A stretch of 13,084 nt of DNA from Deltaproteobacteria bacterium (GTDB lineage Bacteria > Desulfobacterota > Syntrophia > Syntrophales > UBA2210), in NCBI GenBank assembly GCA_016935935.1, contig JAFGPZ010000085.1, forward strand, positions 1 through 13,084. Direction: 5' to 3'. The notes below the pieces were generated by a model. It was not told where the DNA came from and searched no databases. It was given only the letters and a program-made list of their open reading frames with translations. Each line of letters starts with the position of its first letter. Within the stretch, counting starts at the first letter, position 1. Of this stretch, positions 1-7,871 are shown in pieces. The position numbers and the translations under genes are program-made.

Positions 1-135
1 ATGGGAGGCCAAGTTATGTCTAATGTGTACAGCCAGCCTTATGGCAACCTCAAATGGACAAAACCCAAATACGTCAACAAATTGATACAGGAAAATCAAC
101 GTTTGAAATCCATGGTGGAAGGTGGAAAAAAATAG
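1..135 (+). CDS. 3' end of an unidentified gene (or 44-aa ORF)
   Basis: Frame 1 is open from the window edge to a TAG at 133-135. It encodes 44 residues ending in a charged, probably helical tail (NKLIQENQRLKSMVEGGKK). An ATG lies at the very first base and another at codon 6, but no upstream sequence is available to judge a ribosome site. It is most likely the C-terminus of a longer gene that starts outside the window. The tail has a weak heptad-like look (L, I, L, M spacing), as in a short coiled coil. I do not recognise the family and assign no function. It is separated by about 140 bases from the TRAP operon, which has its own operator, so it is probably a separate transcription unit. Confidence 0.45.
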   Translation: MGGQVMSNVYSQPYGNLKWTKPKYVNKLIQENQRLKSMVEGGKK

Positions 136-228
136 CCTATTCACTCTAAAAGCTGATTGCTCGCTCTCATTGAATCAAAACCTCTCCTCTCTGTAATGAG
201 ATATTCAAAGTGAGAAGATGTTGCACAG

Positions 229-234
229 TATACT
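229..234 (+). promoter_or_regulatory. candidate -10 box of the TRAP operon
   Basis: TATACT at 229-234 is a good match to TATAAT and lies 41 bases upstream of the dctP start. No convincing -35 box is seen at 16-18 bases distance; TTCAAA at 204-209 is weak and 19 bases away. The location just upstream of a LacI-type operator (238-251) is what makes this -10 credible, since a repressor bound there would cover the transcription start. Confidence 0.35.
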
Positions 235-237
235 TAA

Positions 238-251
238 TGAAAGCGCTAACA
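238..251 (+). promoter_or_regulatory. LacI-family / CRE-type operator upstream of dctP
   Basis: TGAAAGCGCTAACA fits the catabolite-responsive element consensus TGWAARCGYTWNCA at every position. It has the central CG and the TG...CA ends typical of LacI/GalR-family operators. It is a near-perfect dyad: only two base pairs break the symmetry. It lies between a TATACT -10 candidate and the dctP ribosome site, the usual place for repression by a LacI-family regulator or CcpA. The regulator gene is not in the window. LacI-type control usually implies a sugar or sugar-acid substrate for the operon, but this is inference. Confidence 0.55.
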
Positions 252-274
252 ACCAAAAAGGGAGGAATTTTAGG

Positions 275-1354
275 ATGAAAAAAAGATCATTAATGAAGCA
301 CTTCGTTATTGTGTGTGTAGGTGTCTTTAGTTTTCTTACCGTGTTTTTCATAGCCCATCCACAACACAAAGCCCAAGCTGAAACTAAAACAATAGAACTA
401 AAATACGTTACTATGAGAGGACCAACCGAACCCAATGCCATGATCTGGCAGATACCAATGTCAAATGAAATCGAAAAACGGACCGGCGGTAAAGTAAAAG
501 TCGTTCCATATTGGTCGAATTCTTTGGGTAAAACCTCTGAACATTTTAACCTTGTCAAAACCGGCATAGCAGATATGACAGATTATGCCGGAAGTTATGC
601 CCCCGGTAAATTTGTGTTTGCCGAAGTCGGCAACCTGCCCTTTGCCGCTAAAAATCCTGTGAATATACGGAAAGCGATGAGCAAAATGGAAGACAAGGGT
701 TATTTTGAGGAGTCATGGGGCCAAGTCGAGGTATTAGGCTGGAATATAACGCCATTTTATCAATTGTTGTTTCGCAAAGATAAGCCCATCACATTTTATG
801 AACTTTCCGGTAAAAAGATTAGAACACCCGGCGGATATATGACAGAATTCTTGAAAAGCATCAAAGCAGTTCCTATAAGCATTCCCCCTACCGACGCCTA
901 TCAAGCCTGGGAAAGGGGTCTCGTTGAAGGATGGATGCACCCGATGGGCGCTTTTAACGTCTATAAGCTTTTTGAGTTTTCAAATAGATCTTTACTTACA
1001 GTCGACGCCATGGCAATGGCGAATGCCGCAGTCGTTATAAACAAGAAGAAATTGGCATCCCTTGGTCCTGAAACACAGGATATTATCCGCAAGGTTGTAT
1101 CAGATTATGAAGATGTATACGTCAAAGCAGGCGACTACAACGACGGAGAAGCGCTAAAACTGATAAATAAAACAGGAGTTGAAATCTATACTTTGCCGGA
1201 TCCTGAGATGGACAAATTGAGAAAGGCCGCAATGCCGGTCTGGGACAAATTCATCGCAGATGTTGATAAAAATGGCGGAGACGGAAAAGCAATAGTCAAT
1301 GAATATATCGGCCTTCTGAAGTCATTAGGAGAAAAGCCTCTTTATACGCCGTAA
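275..1354 (+). CDS. dctP: TRAP transporter periplasmic substrate-binding protein (DctP family)
   Basis: This is the extracytoplasmic solute receptor of a tripartite ATP-independent transporter. It binds the substrate, usually a carboxylate, outside the cytoplasmic membrane and delivers it to the DctQM permease. The 359-aa length is normal for the family. Residues 1-35 form a signal peptide: basic start MKKRSLMKHF, a hydrophobic core, and cleavage expected after AQA. The mature part has DctP hallmarks: a start-of-domain strand (IELKYVTMRG), GKVKVVPYWSNSLG, and GKKIRTPGG, in which Arg183 sits where DctP proteins hold the substrate carboxylate. This is followed by PTDAYQAWERGLVEGW. The ATG at 275 is chosen over an in-frame ATG at 218 because AAGGGAGG (258-265) is well spaced before it and the signal peptide then begins correctly. 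The substrate cannot be read from the sequence. The gene is first in the operon and probably repressed through the operator at 238-251. Confidence 0.93.
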   Translation: MKKRSLMKHFVIVCVGVFSFLTVFFIAHPQHKAQAETKTIELKYVTMRGPTEPNAMIWQIPMSNEIEKRTGGKVKVVPYWSNSLGKTSEHFNLVKTGIADMTDYAGSYAPGKFVFAEVGNLPFAAKNPVNIRKAMSKMEDKGYFEESWGQVEVLGWNITPFYQLLFRKDKPITFYELSGKKIRTPGGYMTEFLKSIKAVPISIPPTDAYQAWERGLVEGWMHPMGAFNVYKLFEFSNRSLLTVDAMAMANAAVVINKKKLASLGPETQDIIRKVVSDYEDVYVKAGDYNDGEALKLINKTGVEIYTLPDPEMDKLRKAAMPVWDKFIADVDKNGGDGKAIVNEYIGLLKSLGEKPLYTP

Positions 1355-1384
1355 CATATTCGCAATCCGCCTAAACGAATTGTT

Positions 1385-1446
1385 AGCGGGTTGCCCAGAA
1401 TAGCGTTTATGTATGCCAAAAAAACCTTGTGGGCAACCCGCTTTTT
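1385..1446 (+). terminator. hairpin with T-run between dctP and dctQ
   Basis: A perfect 13-bp inverted repeat (AGCGGGTTGCCCA at 1385-1397 and its complement at 1430-1442) encloses a 32-base loop. It is followed directly by a run of five T (1442-1446). It has the form of an intrinsic terminator, although the loop is long. Lying between the receptor and permease genes, it most likely acts as a partial terminator or as a 3'-end stabiliser, giving more receptor than permease. Such an excess of receptor is common in binding-protein-dependent systems. Confidence 0.6.
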
Positions 1447-1468
1447 AGCGATGTGAGGGCTTACTCAG

Positions 1469-1993
1469 ATGATTTCCTGGGAGATGTATATGAATAAAAT
1501 AGCGGCCATCATCAAACGATGTAATTTTTATTGTTATTGCACAAGCTATTTCCTGCTTATTTTTGTTGCTTTGATTACATTTTTTGACGTAATAGGCAGG
1601 TATTTCAGACACCCTATACCAGGCACTTTTGAACTGAGCCAATTCGCTCTATCCTGCATGATATTTTTGAGCATAGCTCATACTCTGGCAATCAAGGGAC
1701 ACATCTTTCTGGACTTTGCAATCCCACTGCCCCACAAAGTGCAAAGTGTTCTCGACATACTGCTCTCTTTAGTCAGTCTATTCGTTATGGTCATCTTTAC
1801 CTGGAAATCAGTACCCTTTATATTGGACTCGTATATGAGTAAAGAGTGGTCAGACTATCTTCATATCCCCCTTTTTTTTGTTAAGATCTCTCTCTTTATT
1901 GGCGGACTAGGTTTTTCTTTGCAGCTCATTATCGATATCATCGAAAAATTCAAACAACCGGAAAGGATGGGAAGTGGATTTATTGTCGATTAG
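1469..1993 (+). CDS. dctQ: TRAP transporter small permease subunit (DctQ family)
   Basis: Four-helix integral membrane protein that pairs with DctM and is thought to couple the receptor to the permease. The 174-aa length and four hydrophobic segments (about residues 22-45, 53-72, 90-110 and 135-158) fit the family. The sequence after the first helix, DVIGRYFRHPIPGTFELSQF, matches the conserved DctQ pattern (xxRYxF...PGxxELxxx). Start choice is uncertain. ATG 1469 has GAGG ten bases upstream. ATG 1490 (codon 8) has GGAG six bases upstream and would give the more usual N-terminus MNKIAAI. The end overlaps dctM by 20 bases, so translation of the two is probably coupled. Confidence 0.88.
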   Translation: MISWEMYMNKIAAIIKRCNFYCYCTSYFLLIFVALITFFDVIGRYFRHPIPGTFELSQFALSCMIFLSIAHTLAIKGHIFLDFAIPLPHKVQSVLDILLSLVSLFVMVIFTWKSVPFILDSYMSKEWSDYLHIPLFFVKISLFIGGLGFSLQLIIDIIEKFKQPERMGSGFIVD

Positions 1994-3281
1994 CACAATC
2001 GGAATCCTAGGGTTTTTAATCCTTTTTTTACTCATGGGTCTTAGGGTGCCTATCTTTCTCGATTTTACCTTAGTCGGTTTCTTCGGTTTGGTCACCGTAG
2101 CCGGTTTTGATGCCGCTGCTCAAACCTTTGTATCAACATTTTGGAGTTATTCTCTCAGTTATGATCTGATGGCAATTCCTCTGTTTATTCTTATGGGAAC
2201 CTTCGCCTTTCATTCCGGCATCGGCGCTGATCTTTATAGGGCAGCAGAAAGTTGGCTGGCCAGGATTCCCGGAGGGCTTGCAATAGCCACAACATGGGGC
2301 AGTGCGGGCTTCAGTGCCGTCACAGGGTCAAGCGCGGCAGGCACTGCGACATTTGCTCCTATTGCTTACAAACCTATGAAAGACGCTAACTATGATGAAC
2401 GATTAGTCCTTGGGGTCTTGACCAGCGCTCCCAGTATGGGGGTATTAATACCTCCCAGCGTCGCTTTTATTGTTTATGGAAGCATTACCGGAGAATCCAT
2501 AGGAAAACTGTTCATAGCCGGCATAATCCCCGGCCTCTTGCAGGCTGCAATATACACTATCACAATAGTGCTGTTAACAGGATCAGATATATGGCACGGC
2601 CCTGCCGGGGCATCGTCGACATGGAAAGACAAGTTTATAAGCCTTAAGGGAATCTGGGGAATGCTTATTATATTTTTTCTTGTGATAGGAGGACTTTATG
2701 GAGGATTCTTCACGCCTACTGAAGGAGCAGCAGTGGGAGCTGTGAGCTCTTTCATTATTTTTCTTATAAAAAAAGGGTTTTTATTAACTACTGTTAAGGA
2801 AGCTCTGGCAGAAAGCCTTCGTACATCTTGCATGATATATATGCTCGTAATAAGCTCTTTAATCTTTGCCCAGTTTATTGCATTAACGGGTTTAAGCACT
2901 GCATTGGTCTACTGGGTTATGGGGCTCGATATATCTCCTATATTTATCATCGGGGGAATGCTTATTGTGTATATAATATTAGGATTCCCAATGCCGGCAA
3001 CACCTATGATCGTACTGACCGTACCGTTGATGTATCCTATCCTCACTGATGTTTTTCATATGAGCGGCATCTGGTTCGGCGTGCTGACGGTTGTTATTGT
3101 CGAGATAGCAAACATTACACCTCCTGTAGGCATCAATCTTTTCGTTGTACAGGGACTTTTTAAAGAAACGCGGCTGAAGGATCTTTATTGGGGTGTTACG
3201 CCTTTTATTATTGCCGATGTAATCCGTACCGCACTCCTTACTGCATTTCCTATTTTTTCTCTGTGGTTGATCGGCGAATAA
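1974..3281 (+). CDS. dctM: TRAP transporter large permease subunit (DctM family)
   Basis: The 435-aa transport subunit forms the sodium-coupled path through the inner membrane. It is highly hydrophobic, with about twelve membrane segments. Family signatures are visible: a G-S-S-A-A-G-T-A motif followed by PMKDANYDE (about residues 115-142); SMGVLIPPSVAFIVYG followed by LFIAGIIPGLL; and, near the C-terminus, EIANITPPVGINLFVVQGL. The start is GTG at 1974 inside the end of dctQ, with AGGA six bases upstream. The length is normal and no damage is seen. With dctP and dctQ it makes a complete transporter, so the locus can be functional. Confidence 0.93.
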   Translation: MDLLSISTIGILGFLILFLLMGLRVPIFLDFTLVGFFGLVTVAGFDAAAQTFVSTFWSYSLSYDLMAIPLFILMGTFAFHSGIGADLYRAAESWLARIPGGLAIATTWGSAGFSAVTGSSAAGTATFAPIAYKPMKDANYDERLVLGVLTSAPSMGVLIPPSVAFIVYGSITGESIGKLFIAGIIPGLLQAAIYTITIVLLTGSDIWHGPAGASSTWKDKFISLKGIWGMLIIFFLVIGGLYGGFFTPTEGAAVGAVSSFIIFLIKKGFLLTTVKEALAESLRTSCMIYMLVISSLIFAQFIALTGLSTALVYWVMGLDISPIFIIGGMLIVYIILGFPMPATPMIVLTVPLMYPILTDVFHMSGIWFGVLTVVIVEIANITPPVGINLFVVQGLFKETRLKDLYWGVTPFIIADVIRTALLTAFPIFSLWLIGE

Positions 3282-3391
3282 ATGTAAATAATAGTTTTGT
3301 CGACTTGCTCTATGGTCAGAAAATATGCTGCAATGTATTAATAATACTTATCCATGTCATGTTGTTCTTCCGATAAAAGGAGTCATTGGCG

Positions 3392-5359
3392 ATGTTACAA
3401 AATGATAGTGACGAAACCAACAGAGTCAGTCCGAGGAATTTTATTGTTGAGCCTCCAACACTCACTTCTCTAGGATTCGAATGGTATATCAGCGGTGACA
3501 AGAACAGAAATGCTGCTGTAGACGTTCAATATAGAGAAAAGGGGGAGGATTCCTGGCAAAAAGCCCTGCCCATGCTTCGTATACAGAACGAGGAAAGCAT
3601 TGCTCAATTCCTTTCAAACAGTATTGATTATATTGCTCCAAACCTATTTGCCGGAAGCATATTCGATTTAAAACCGGACACGGTATACGAATGCCTTTTT
3701 CATATATCGGATCCTGACGGAGTAGTGGGTGATCCCGAAAAAGTTGTAACGATAAAAACACGTTTCGAACCCAAACCCTGTAAGACTGGAAAGGTCTATC
3801 ACGTATATCCCTTTGATTATATGGGGCAAAAAGAGGGACCGGCATTCCCTAACCTCATGGCGGCCTACTATACCGGATGGTGCGAGGCGGACTGGTGGAA
3901 TGTTGCCCCTTCCCGTGTACAACCCGGCGATACTATCATGGTTCATGCCGGAGTGTATAAAGACGACTGGAATATATACGGAGCCGACATATCCGGAAAA
4001 GGCATGGGGACTCCTTTTCATGGGACATATTATTTGACAGGAAAAGGAACGCCTACAAAACCAATTTCTATCATAGCTGCCGGCGATGGCGAGGTCATTT
4101 TCGATGGGAATAACAATTTCAACCTCTTTAATGTTATGGCAGCAGATTACCATTATTTTGAAGGGCTTTCTATTCGTAACACCTACGTTGCTCTTCTTGC
4201 GGGCAATAAAAACATCACCGGCTCAAGCGGTTTAACAGTAAAGAGGTGCCTTTTTGAGGATGTTGACAAAGGCATTCACACTGACTGGTCAGGCTCAAAA
4301 AATTTTTTCATTTCTGATAACATCTTTATAGGCAGACACAATCCAAACTCCCTTCACGGATGGATTAATTTTCCTGAGCGCAAGTCATCTTATCCCTATG
4401 AAAAATGTCTATCAGAATACGCTATCAAAATTGCCGGTGCTGGCCATGTGATATGCCATAACTATATCGCCAATTTTCATGACGGGATAGACCACGCCAC
4501 ATATGGCGTTCCTGATGGCTATCCTCCCTATGCCCACCCAGATGTTTATCCTGTTGAAGAAGTCTTGAAGCGTGATAGGACGTTTGTCTCTATTGATATC
4601 TATAACAACCTCATCACCAACATGCACGATAACTTTATTGAGGCAGACGGGGCCATGTACAACATACGCGTTATGAGAAACCTCTGCATAAACTCTGCCG
4701 CACATGCGCTCAGTCAACAAACACTTTTCGGCGGGCCAGCATATTTTATAAGAAACATCGTTTATAATGCCCCTCAAAGTATAAAACATGCCCAAAATCC
4801 GTCTGGTTTAGTTTACTATCACAACACATTCACTGCACGAGTAGAAGCTGCTCAGGCTTCCAACTTTCATTTCCGGAATAATCTCATACTCGGGTGGTAT
4901 CCGGCAGAAACAATCTTCTCTGTGGATACTTTCACCAATTACACATCATCAGATTACAATGGTTTCTGCCCTGACTCCAGGGCGGAATATTCCTTCATTT
5001 GGAAGGCCCCACCTTCTGAATTGCTCAAAGACTATGGGGGCGAAAGAGTGGAGCAAAAATTTAAGGACTTTATGGAATATAGTGAAACGACAGGGCATGA
5101 CAAACATAGCATCCTAATCGATTACGGTATTTTTTTACAAGTAGGACCACCCGTTTCAAATGATATTACAAGGCTTTATAAAGAGGAAAATCTAGATTTT
5201 CGCCTTAAACCCGATGCACTACCGGTCGATGCCGGCTGCAGGCTTCACAACATCAATGACAATTTCACCGGTAAGGCGCCTGATATCGGAGCATTGGAGG
5301 TCGGCCTACCCGTACCAGTTTACGGCCCACGACCATTGTCAGATGCTCTGTCAGGCTAG
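3392..5359 (+). CDS. FN3-like + right-handed parallel beta-helix protein, no signal peptide
   Basis: 655-aa protein. Residues about 15-125 look like an FN3-type beta-sandwich: LTSLGFEWYISGD, a YREKGEDSW strand, and LKPDTVYECLFHISDPDG. Residues about 175-640 are a parallel beta-helix: it opens with VQPGDTIMVHAGVYKDDW and repeats N-x-hydrophobic turns such as ISDNIFIGRHN, ICHNYIANFHDGID, IYNNLITNMHDNFIEADG and FRNNLILG. It ends with KAPDIGALEVG, a typical closing motif of beta-helix proteins. Such folds occur in polysaccharide lyases, epimerases and hydrolases; which reaction applies is not visible, although acidic and His-rich turns (HDGIDHAT, HDNFIEADG) line one face. ATG 3392 has AAAAGGAG nine bases upstream. 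An in-frame TAA at 3374 rules out a longer start, so there is truly no signal peptide, which is unusual for this fold. It lies about 110 bases after dctM and probably belongs to the same operon. Confidence 0.8.
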   Translation: MLQNDSDETNRVSPRNFIVEPPTLTSLGFEWYISGDKNRNAAVDVQYREKGEDSWQKALPMLRIQNEESIAQFLSNSIDYIAPNLFAGSIFDLKPDTVYECLFHISDPDGVVGDPEKVVTIKTRFEPKPCKTGKVYHVYPFDYMGQKEGPAFPNLMAAYYTGWCEADWWNVAPSRVQPGDTIMVHAGVYKDDWNIYGADISGKGMGTPFHGTYYLTGKGTPTKPISIIAAGDGEVIFDGNNNFNLFNVMAADYHYFEGLSIRNTYVALLAGNKNITGSSGLTVKRCLFEDVDKGIHTDWSGSKNFFISDNIFIGRHNPNSLHGWINFPERKSSYPYEKCLSEYAIKIAGAGHVICHNYIANFHDGIDHATYGVPDGYPPYAHPDVYPVEEVLKRDRTFVSIDIYNNLITNMHDNFIEADGAMYNIRVMRNLCINSAAHALSQQTLFGGPAYFIRNIVYNAPQSIKHAQNPSGLVYYHNTFTARVEAAQASNFHFRNNLILGWYPAETIFSVDTFTNYTSSDYNGFCPDSRAEYSFIWKAPPSELLKDYGGERVEQKFKDFMEYSETTGHDKHSILIDYGIFLQVGPPVSNDITRLYKEENLDFRLKPDALPVDAGCRLHNINDNFTGKAPDIGALEVGLPVPVYGPRPLSDALSG

Positions 5360-5464
5360 TGGAAAGACCAATCCGTCTTGCTACATATTATTCTATCCGG
5401 ATGGCTTCCCCTCGGAAGATTTGAAATAACCGGGAGCAAAGAAAGCACTGGGAGCGGAAAAAAG

Positions 5465-7096
5465 ATGTCTGATATATCATCAACGGCGGCAGAGATAATG
5501 GAGATGCTTTATGATCTTTGTGATATCTCAGGGTACGGTATCCATTCAGGGATAAACGTGGGGCCAAAAGGAGACGTGGCAGCTCATTATATAGTAGGAA
5601 GACTGCATAAAGCAGGTTTGCCAGATGCACGAACCGAATCTATTATAGTGAACAGCCCCTTCCCCGATCAATATGAAGTGATAATAGAAACTGAAGGGAA
5701 AGACACGATACTTACCGAATCATGCTTTCCTTTGCACTGGACTATAGGAACTTCGTCTGAAGGTCTTATCGGTGAACTGGCATATGTCGAAGATGGCTCT
5801 CAGTCGAATTTCGAGCGTGTCAATGTAGCCGGAAAGATCGCCTTGATTGATGAAAAATTTATGCGGGGTTACATAGCAACGGCAAGAGAGGCGACTATTG
5901 CTGCAAAGGATAAAAAAGCTATAGCTGTGTTTCGCGCAAATCTGCAAGTAAACAGCCCGCAACAGCAAAAAGGTGAAGGAACAGCGACAGATATCTTTCC
6001 AATTCCGGTTTTCTGTTTCAGTAAGAGCGGTGGCGATTACGTAAGGAATTTGGCAATGTCTGGGGTGCACCATACCGTTGGAATAAAACTCGAAGTGCCT
6101 CACAAACAATACAATGCCTCCAACATAGTCTTTGAATTGCCTGGTAACGGCAGCTCCAAAGAGGTCATTCTTGTCGCTACACATTACGATACCGGTCATT
6201 TCACGGGTGCGGTCGACAACAACGGAAGCGTTGCCTTAATGACAAAACTAGCGGAATACTTTTATTCAAAACCACAGGCATCAAGAAATCGCGATATGAT
6301 TTTTGTATGGTGCTCCGGCCATGATTATGACCTCAATTCGGGACATTACCAATTTGCCGAATTGCACAAGGATCAATTGAAAAGGGCCATAGTGTGGGAC
6401 ATAGACCACGCCCTTGGAGGGATACGGTATACGTATGATCAAACTAAAGAAACAATTGTGCCTGTCGATGGAGAAACGTGCGAATTTTATGTTATCTCTA
6501 ACAATTATACCTACTCGCGACTTGTCACTTTTACTATGGAAAAGCATGGATTCATCTGTACGCAAAATCGTTTTGAAGCGTTTGGACACGGCCCGCAATG
6601 GGGTGTGGCACCTGCAACAAGCCCGTGGGTTAATGTGGCAAGCATCCCTTTATATTATCATTCCACATTAGACACACCGGACAAGATTACTCTCGATCAA
6701 GCGAGGCATGCCTTTGCGGCCCATATCGAAATTCTTGAAAACATCGATCACACGCCAGAGGGATTTCTTTACTACGACAATATCAGTAAGACTCGCTCAA
6801 ATACACCCCCGCGTGTGCATATCTCAATACTGTCAGATACAGTACAGGCAGGCGATACGGTCAAGGTATGGAATGACGAGACCCGTTTTTACGACGACAA
6901 GGCTTGCTATCATTATCCGGCATTACCTGAGTGGGCAGGAACCACTTGGGATTGGGGGGACGGGACACCTGTTGCTACAGGTGGTCCCACTGCCTCCCAC
7001 ATTTACAGTATCCCCGGTATATATGCCATTACCATGAAATTCACCGATACGGAGGGTGCAGAAGGACAAGCTGTCCAGGAGGTTACCGTACTATGA
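5465..7096 (+). CDS. M28-like zinc hydrolase with PA-like and PKD domains, altered active site
   Basis: 543 aa. Residues about 90-215 resemble a protease-associated (PA) domain (NVAGKIALIDE, then AAKDKKAIAVFRANL). Residues about 220-430 are an M28 (aminopeptidase Y/S type) fold: first zinc ligand in ATHYDTG (His240), bridging Asp251 in GAVDNNGS, Asp312 or Asp314 in WDIDHALGG, and His399 in YYHSTLDTPDKI. The usual Glu-Glu pair of M28 (general base plus zinc ligand, in FSGEExGLxGS) is His286-Asp287 here (CSGHDYDLNSGHY). The C-terminal ~95 residues are a PKD domain with TWDWGDGTP and SHIYSIPGIY. The first methionine with a usable site is at 5465 (GGGAG ten bases upstream); the extra 29 codons back to 5378 have no site and no signal peptide. 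It follows the beta-helix gene and precedes the cupin. It may be an aminopeptidase or amide hydrolase acting on the imported compound, or a non-peptidase relative. Confidence 0.82.
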   Translation: MSDISSTAAEIMEMLYDLCDISGYGIHSGINVGPKGDVAAHYIVGRLHKAGLPDARTESIIVNSPFPDQYEVIIETEGKDTILTESCFPLHWTIGTSSEGLIGELAYVEDGSQSNFERVNVAGKIALIDEKFMRGYIATAREATIAAKDKKAIAVFRANLQVNSPQQQKGEGTATDIFPIPVFCFSKSGGDYVRNLAMSGVHHTVGIKLEVPHKQYNASNIVFELPGNGSSKEVILVATHYDTGHFTGAVDNNGSVALMTKLAEYFYSKPQASRNRDMIFVWCSGHDYDLNSGHYQFAELHKDQLKRAIVWDIDHALGGIRYTYDQTKETIVPVDGETCEFYVISNNYTYSRLVTFTMEKHGFICTQNRFEAFGHGPQWGVAPATSPWVNVASIPLYYHSTLDTPDKITLDQARHAFAAHIEILENIDHTPEGFLYYDNISKTRSNTPPRVHISILSDTVQAGDTVKVWNDETRFYDDKACYHYPALPEWAGTTWDWGDGTPVATGGPTASHIYSIPGIYAITMKFTDTEGAEGQAVQEVTVL

Positions 7097-7175
7097 CCTA
7101 TCAGCAGGGTCAAAATACAGAAGCCTTTTCTTGATGCCAACCATAAACATAGAGAAGCAGAGAGGATATAAAAAA

Positions 7176-7640
7176 ATGGATAATACAAAATACGGGAAAT
7201 ACATATTGAGAAAACCTTTAGGAAAATCAGTTCATCCGGAAATCCAGGTCCCGATTATCAGTATAGGCCGCAACGCTCCGGTGAAAGAGTGGGATGGGGC
7301 AGCCCTTAATATGACAATAGAAGCCATCACTTCCCCTATTGCCTTGGGAGGACATGGACATACTCATGACTACGATGAAGTTCTTTGTTTCATGGGATCC
7401 AATCCACTTGATTATCATGATTTTGGAGCAGAGGCATATATAATATTGGGAGAAGAAGCAGAAAAGCACATTATCAATTCTACTTCATTTATCTATATCC
7501 CAAAGGGATTAATGCATTGCCCGCTCGTATTCACCAAAGTGGACAAACCTGTTGTGTTCGGCTTCATCGAGTTCTCGGCCGTTTACACAGCCAACAAGAA
7601 ACCTGAAGACTTGTCAAATCGTAATAGCTTGGGTTTTTGA
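7176..7640 (+). CDS. small cupin-domain protein
   Basis: 154-aa single-domain cupin. Motif 1 is GHGHTHDYDEVLCFMG (H-x-H-x4-E-x5-G) and motif 2 is FIYIPKGLMHCPL (P-x-G-x2-H). The three His and one Glu needed to hold a metal are therefore all present. Small cupins of this kind are isomerases, lyases or dioxygenases for sugars, uronates and small acids. This one is longer than KdgF-type pectin-pathway cupins and I cannot name its substrate. ATG 7176 is preceded by AGAGGA at good distance; the 40 extra upstream codons overlap the M28 gene and have no ribosome site. It is the last gene of the TRAP block. No terminator with a T-run is seen after it. Confidence 0.78.
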   Translation: MDNTKYGKYILRKPLGKSVHPEIQVPIISIGRNAPVKEWDGAALNMTIEAITSPIALGGHGHTHDYDEVLCFMGSNPLDYHDFGAEAYIILGEEAEKHIINSTSFIYIPKGLMHCPLVFTKVDKPVVFGFIEFSAVYTANKKPEDLSNRNSLGF

Positions 7641-7735
7641 AATTACTCTATGTATCACCCAGGTACGTATGAGGCCTTCGGGAAAGGGAAGGAATAGGTT
7701 TCAAAAATCTAAAATGATGCGTGAAATCAAGTTAG
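7641..7735. other. start of a degraded intergenic stretch
   Basis: No intact gene. The frame ending at the TAG 7741-7743 contains MMREIKLGK just before the activator remnant. That could be a frameshifted leftover of the same lost activator (the family has a similar region before its C-terminal GALGAAL motif), but it is too short to be sure. No terminator is visible behind the cupin gene. Confidence 0.35.
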
Positions 7736-7816
7736 GAAAATAGCGCTCGTACATTAGGAGCCCTTAGTGCTGCCCTGATTGCCCAAACGGAGATAATCAA
7801 ACAGCATCGACATTGA
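7736..7816 (+). pseudogene. C-terminal remnant of a second 2-hydroxyacyl-CoA dehydratase activator
   Basis: The open stretch from 7736 to the TGA at 7814-7816 contains LGALSAALIAQTEIIKQH. This aligns without gaps to IGALGAALLAQRELLKQH, the last residues of the intact activator at 11121-11912. The DNA also matches closely (for example GGAGCCCTT and AAACAGCAT are shared). An in-frame TAG at 7733 closes the frame upstream, and nothing of the ATPase core (DxGGQD, NDKCAAGTG) remains. It is a dead 3' end of a paralogous gene on the same strand. It shows that a second activator, perhaps a second dehydratase operon, once stood here or that recombination between two activator copies removed the rest. 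Confidence 0.7.
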
Positions 7817-7871
7817 GAGGCAACGCCTCGGTCTTAGGGGAAAGAGACGGATTGAACAAAACAGATCTGCA

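Noticed and set aside
165..215. Inverted repeat TCTCATT...AATGAGA (165-171/195-201), with an alternative pairing TCTCATTGAAT to ATTCAAAGTGAGA
   Set aside because: No T-run follows, so it is not a good terminator for the first gene. As an operator it is imperfect and widely spaced; the nearby LacI-type site is much stronger.
7817..7829. GAGGC-AAC-GCCTC hairpin just after the activator remnant's stop
   Set aside because: Only a 5-bp stem and no T-run; too weak to call a terminator.
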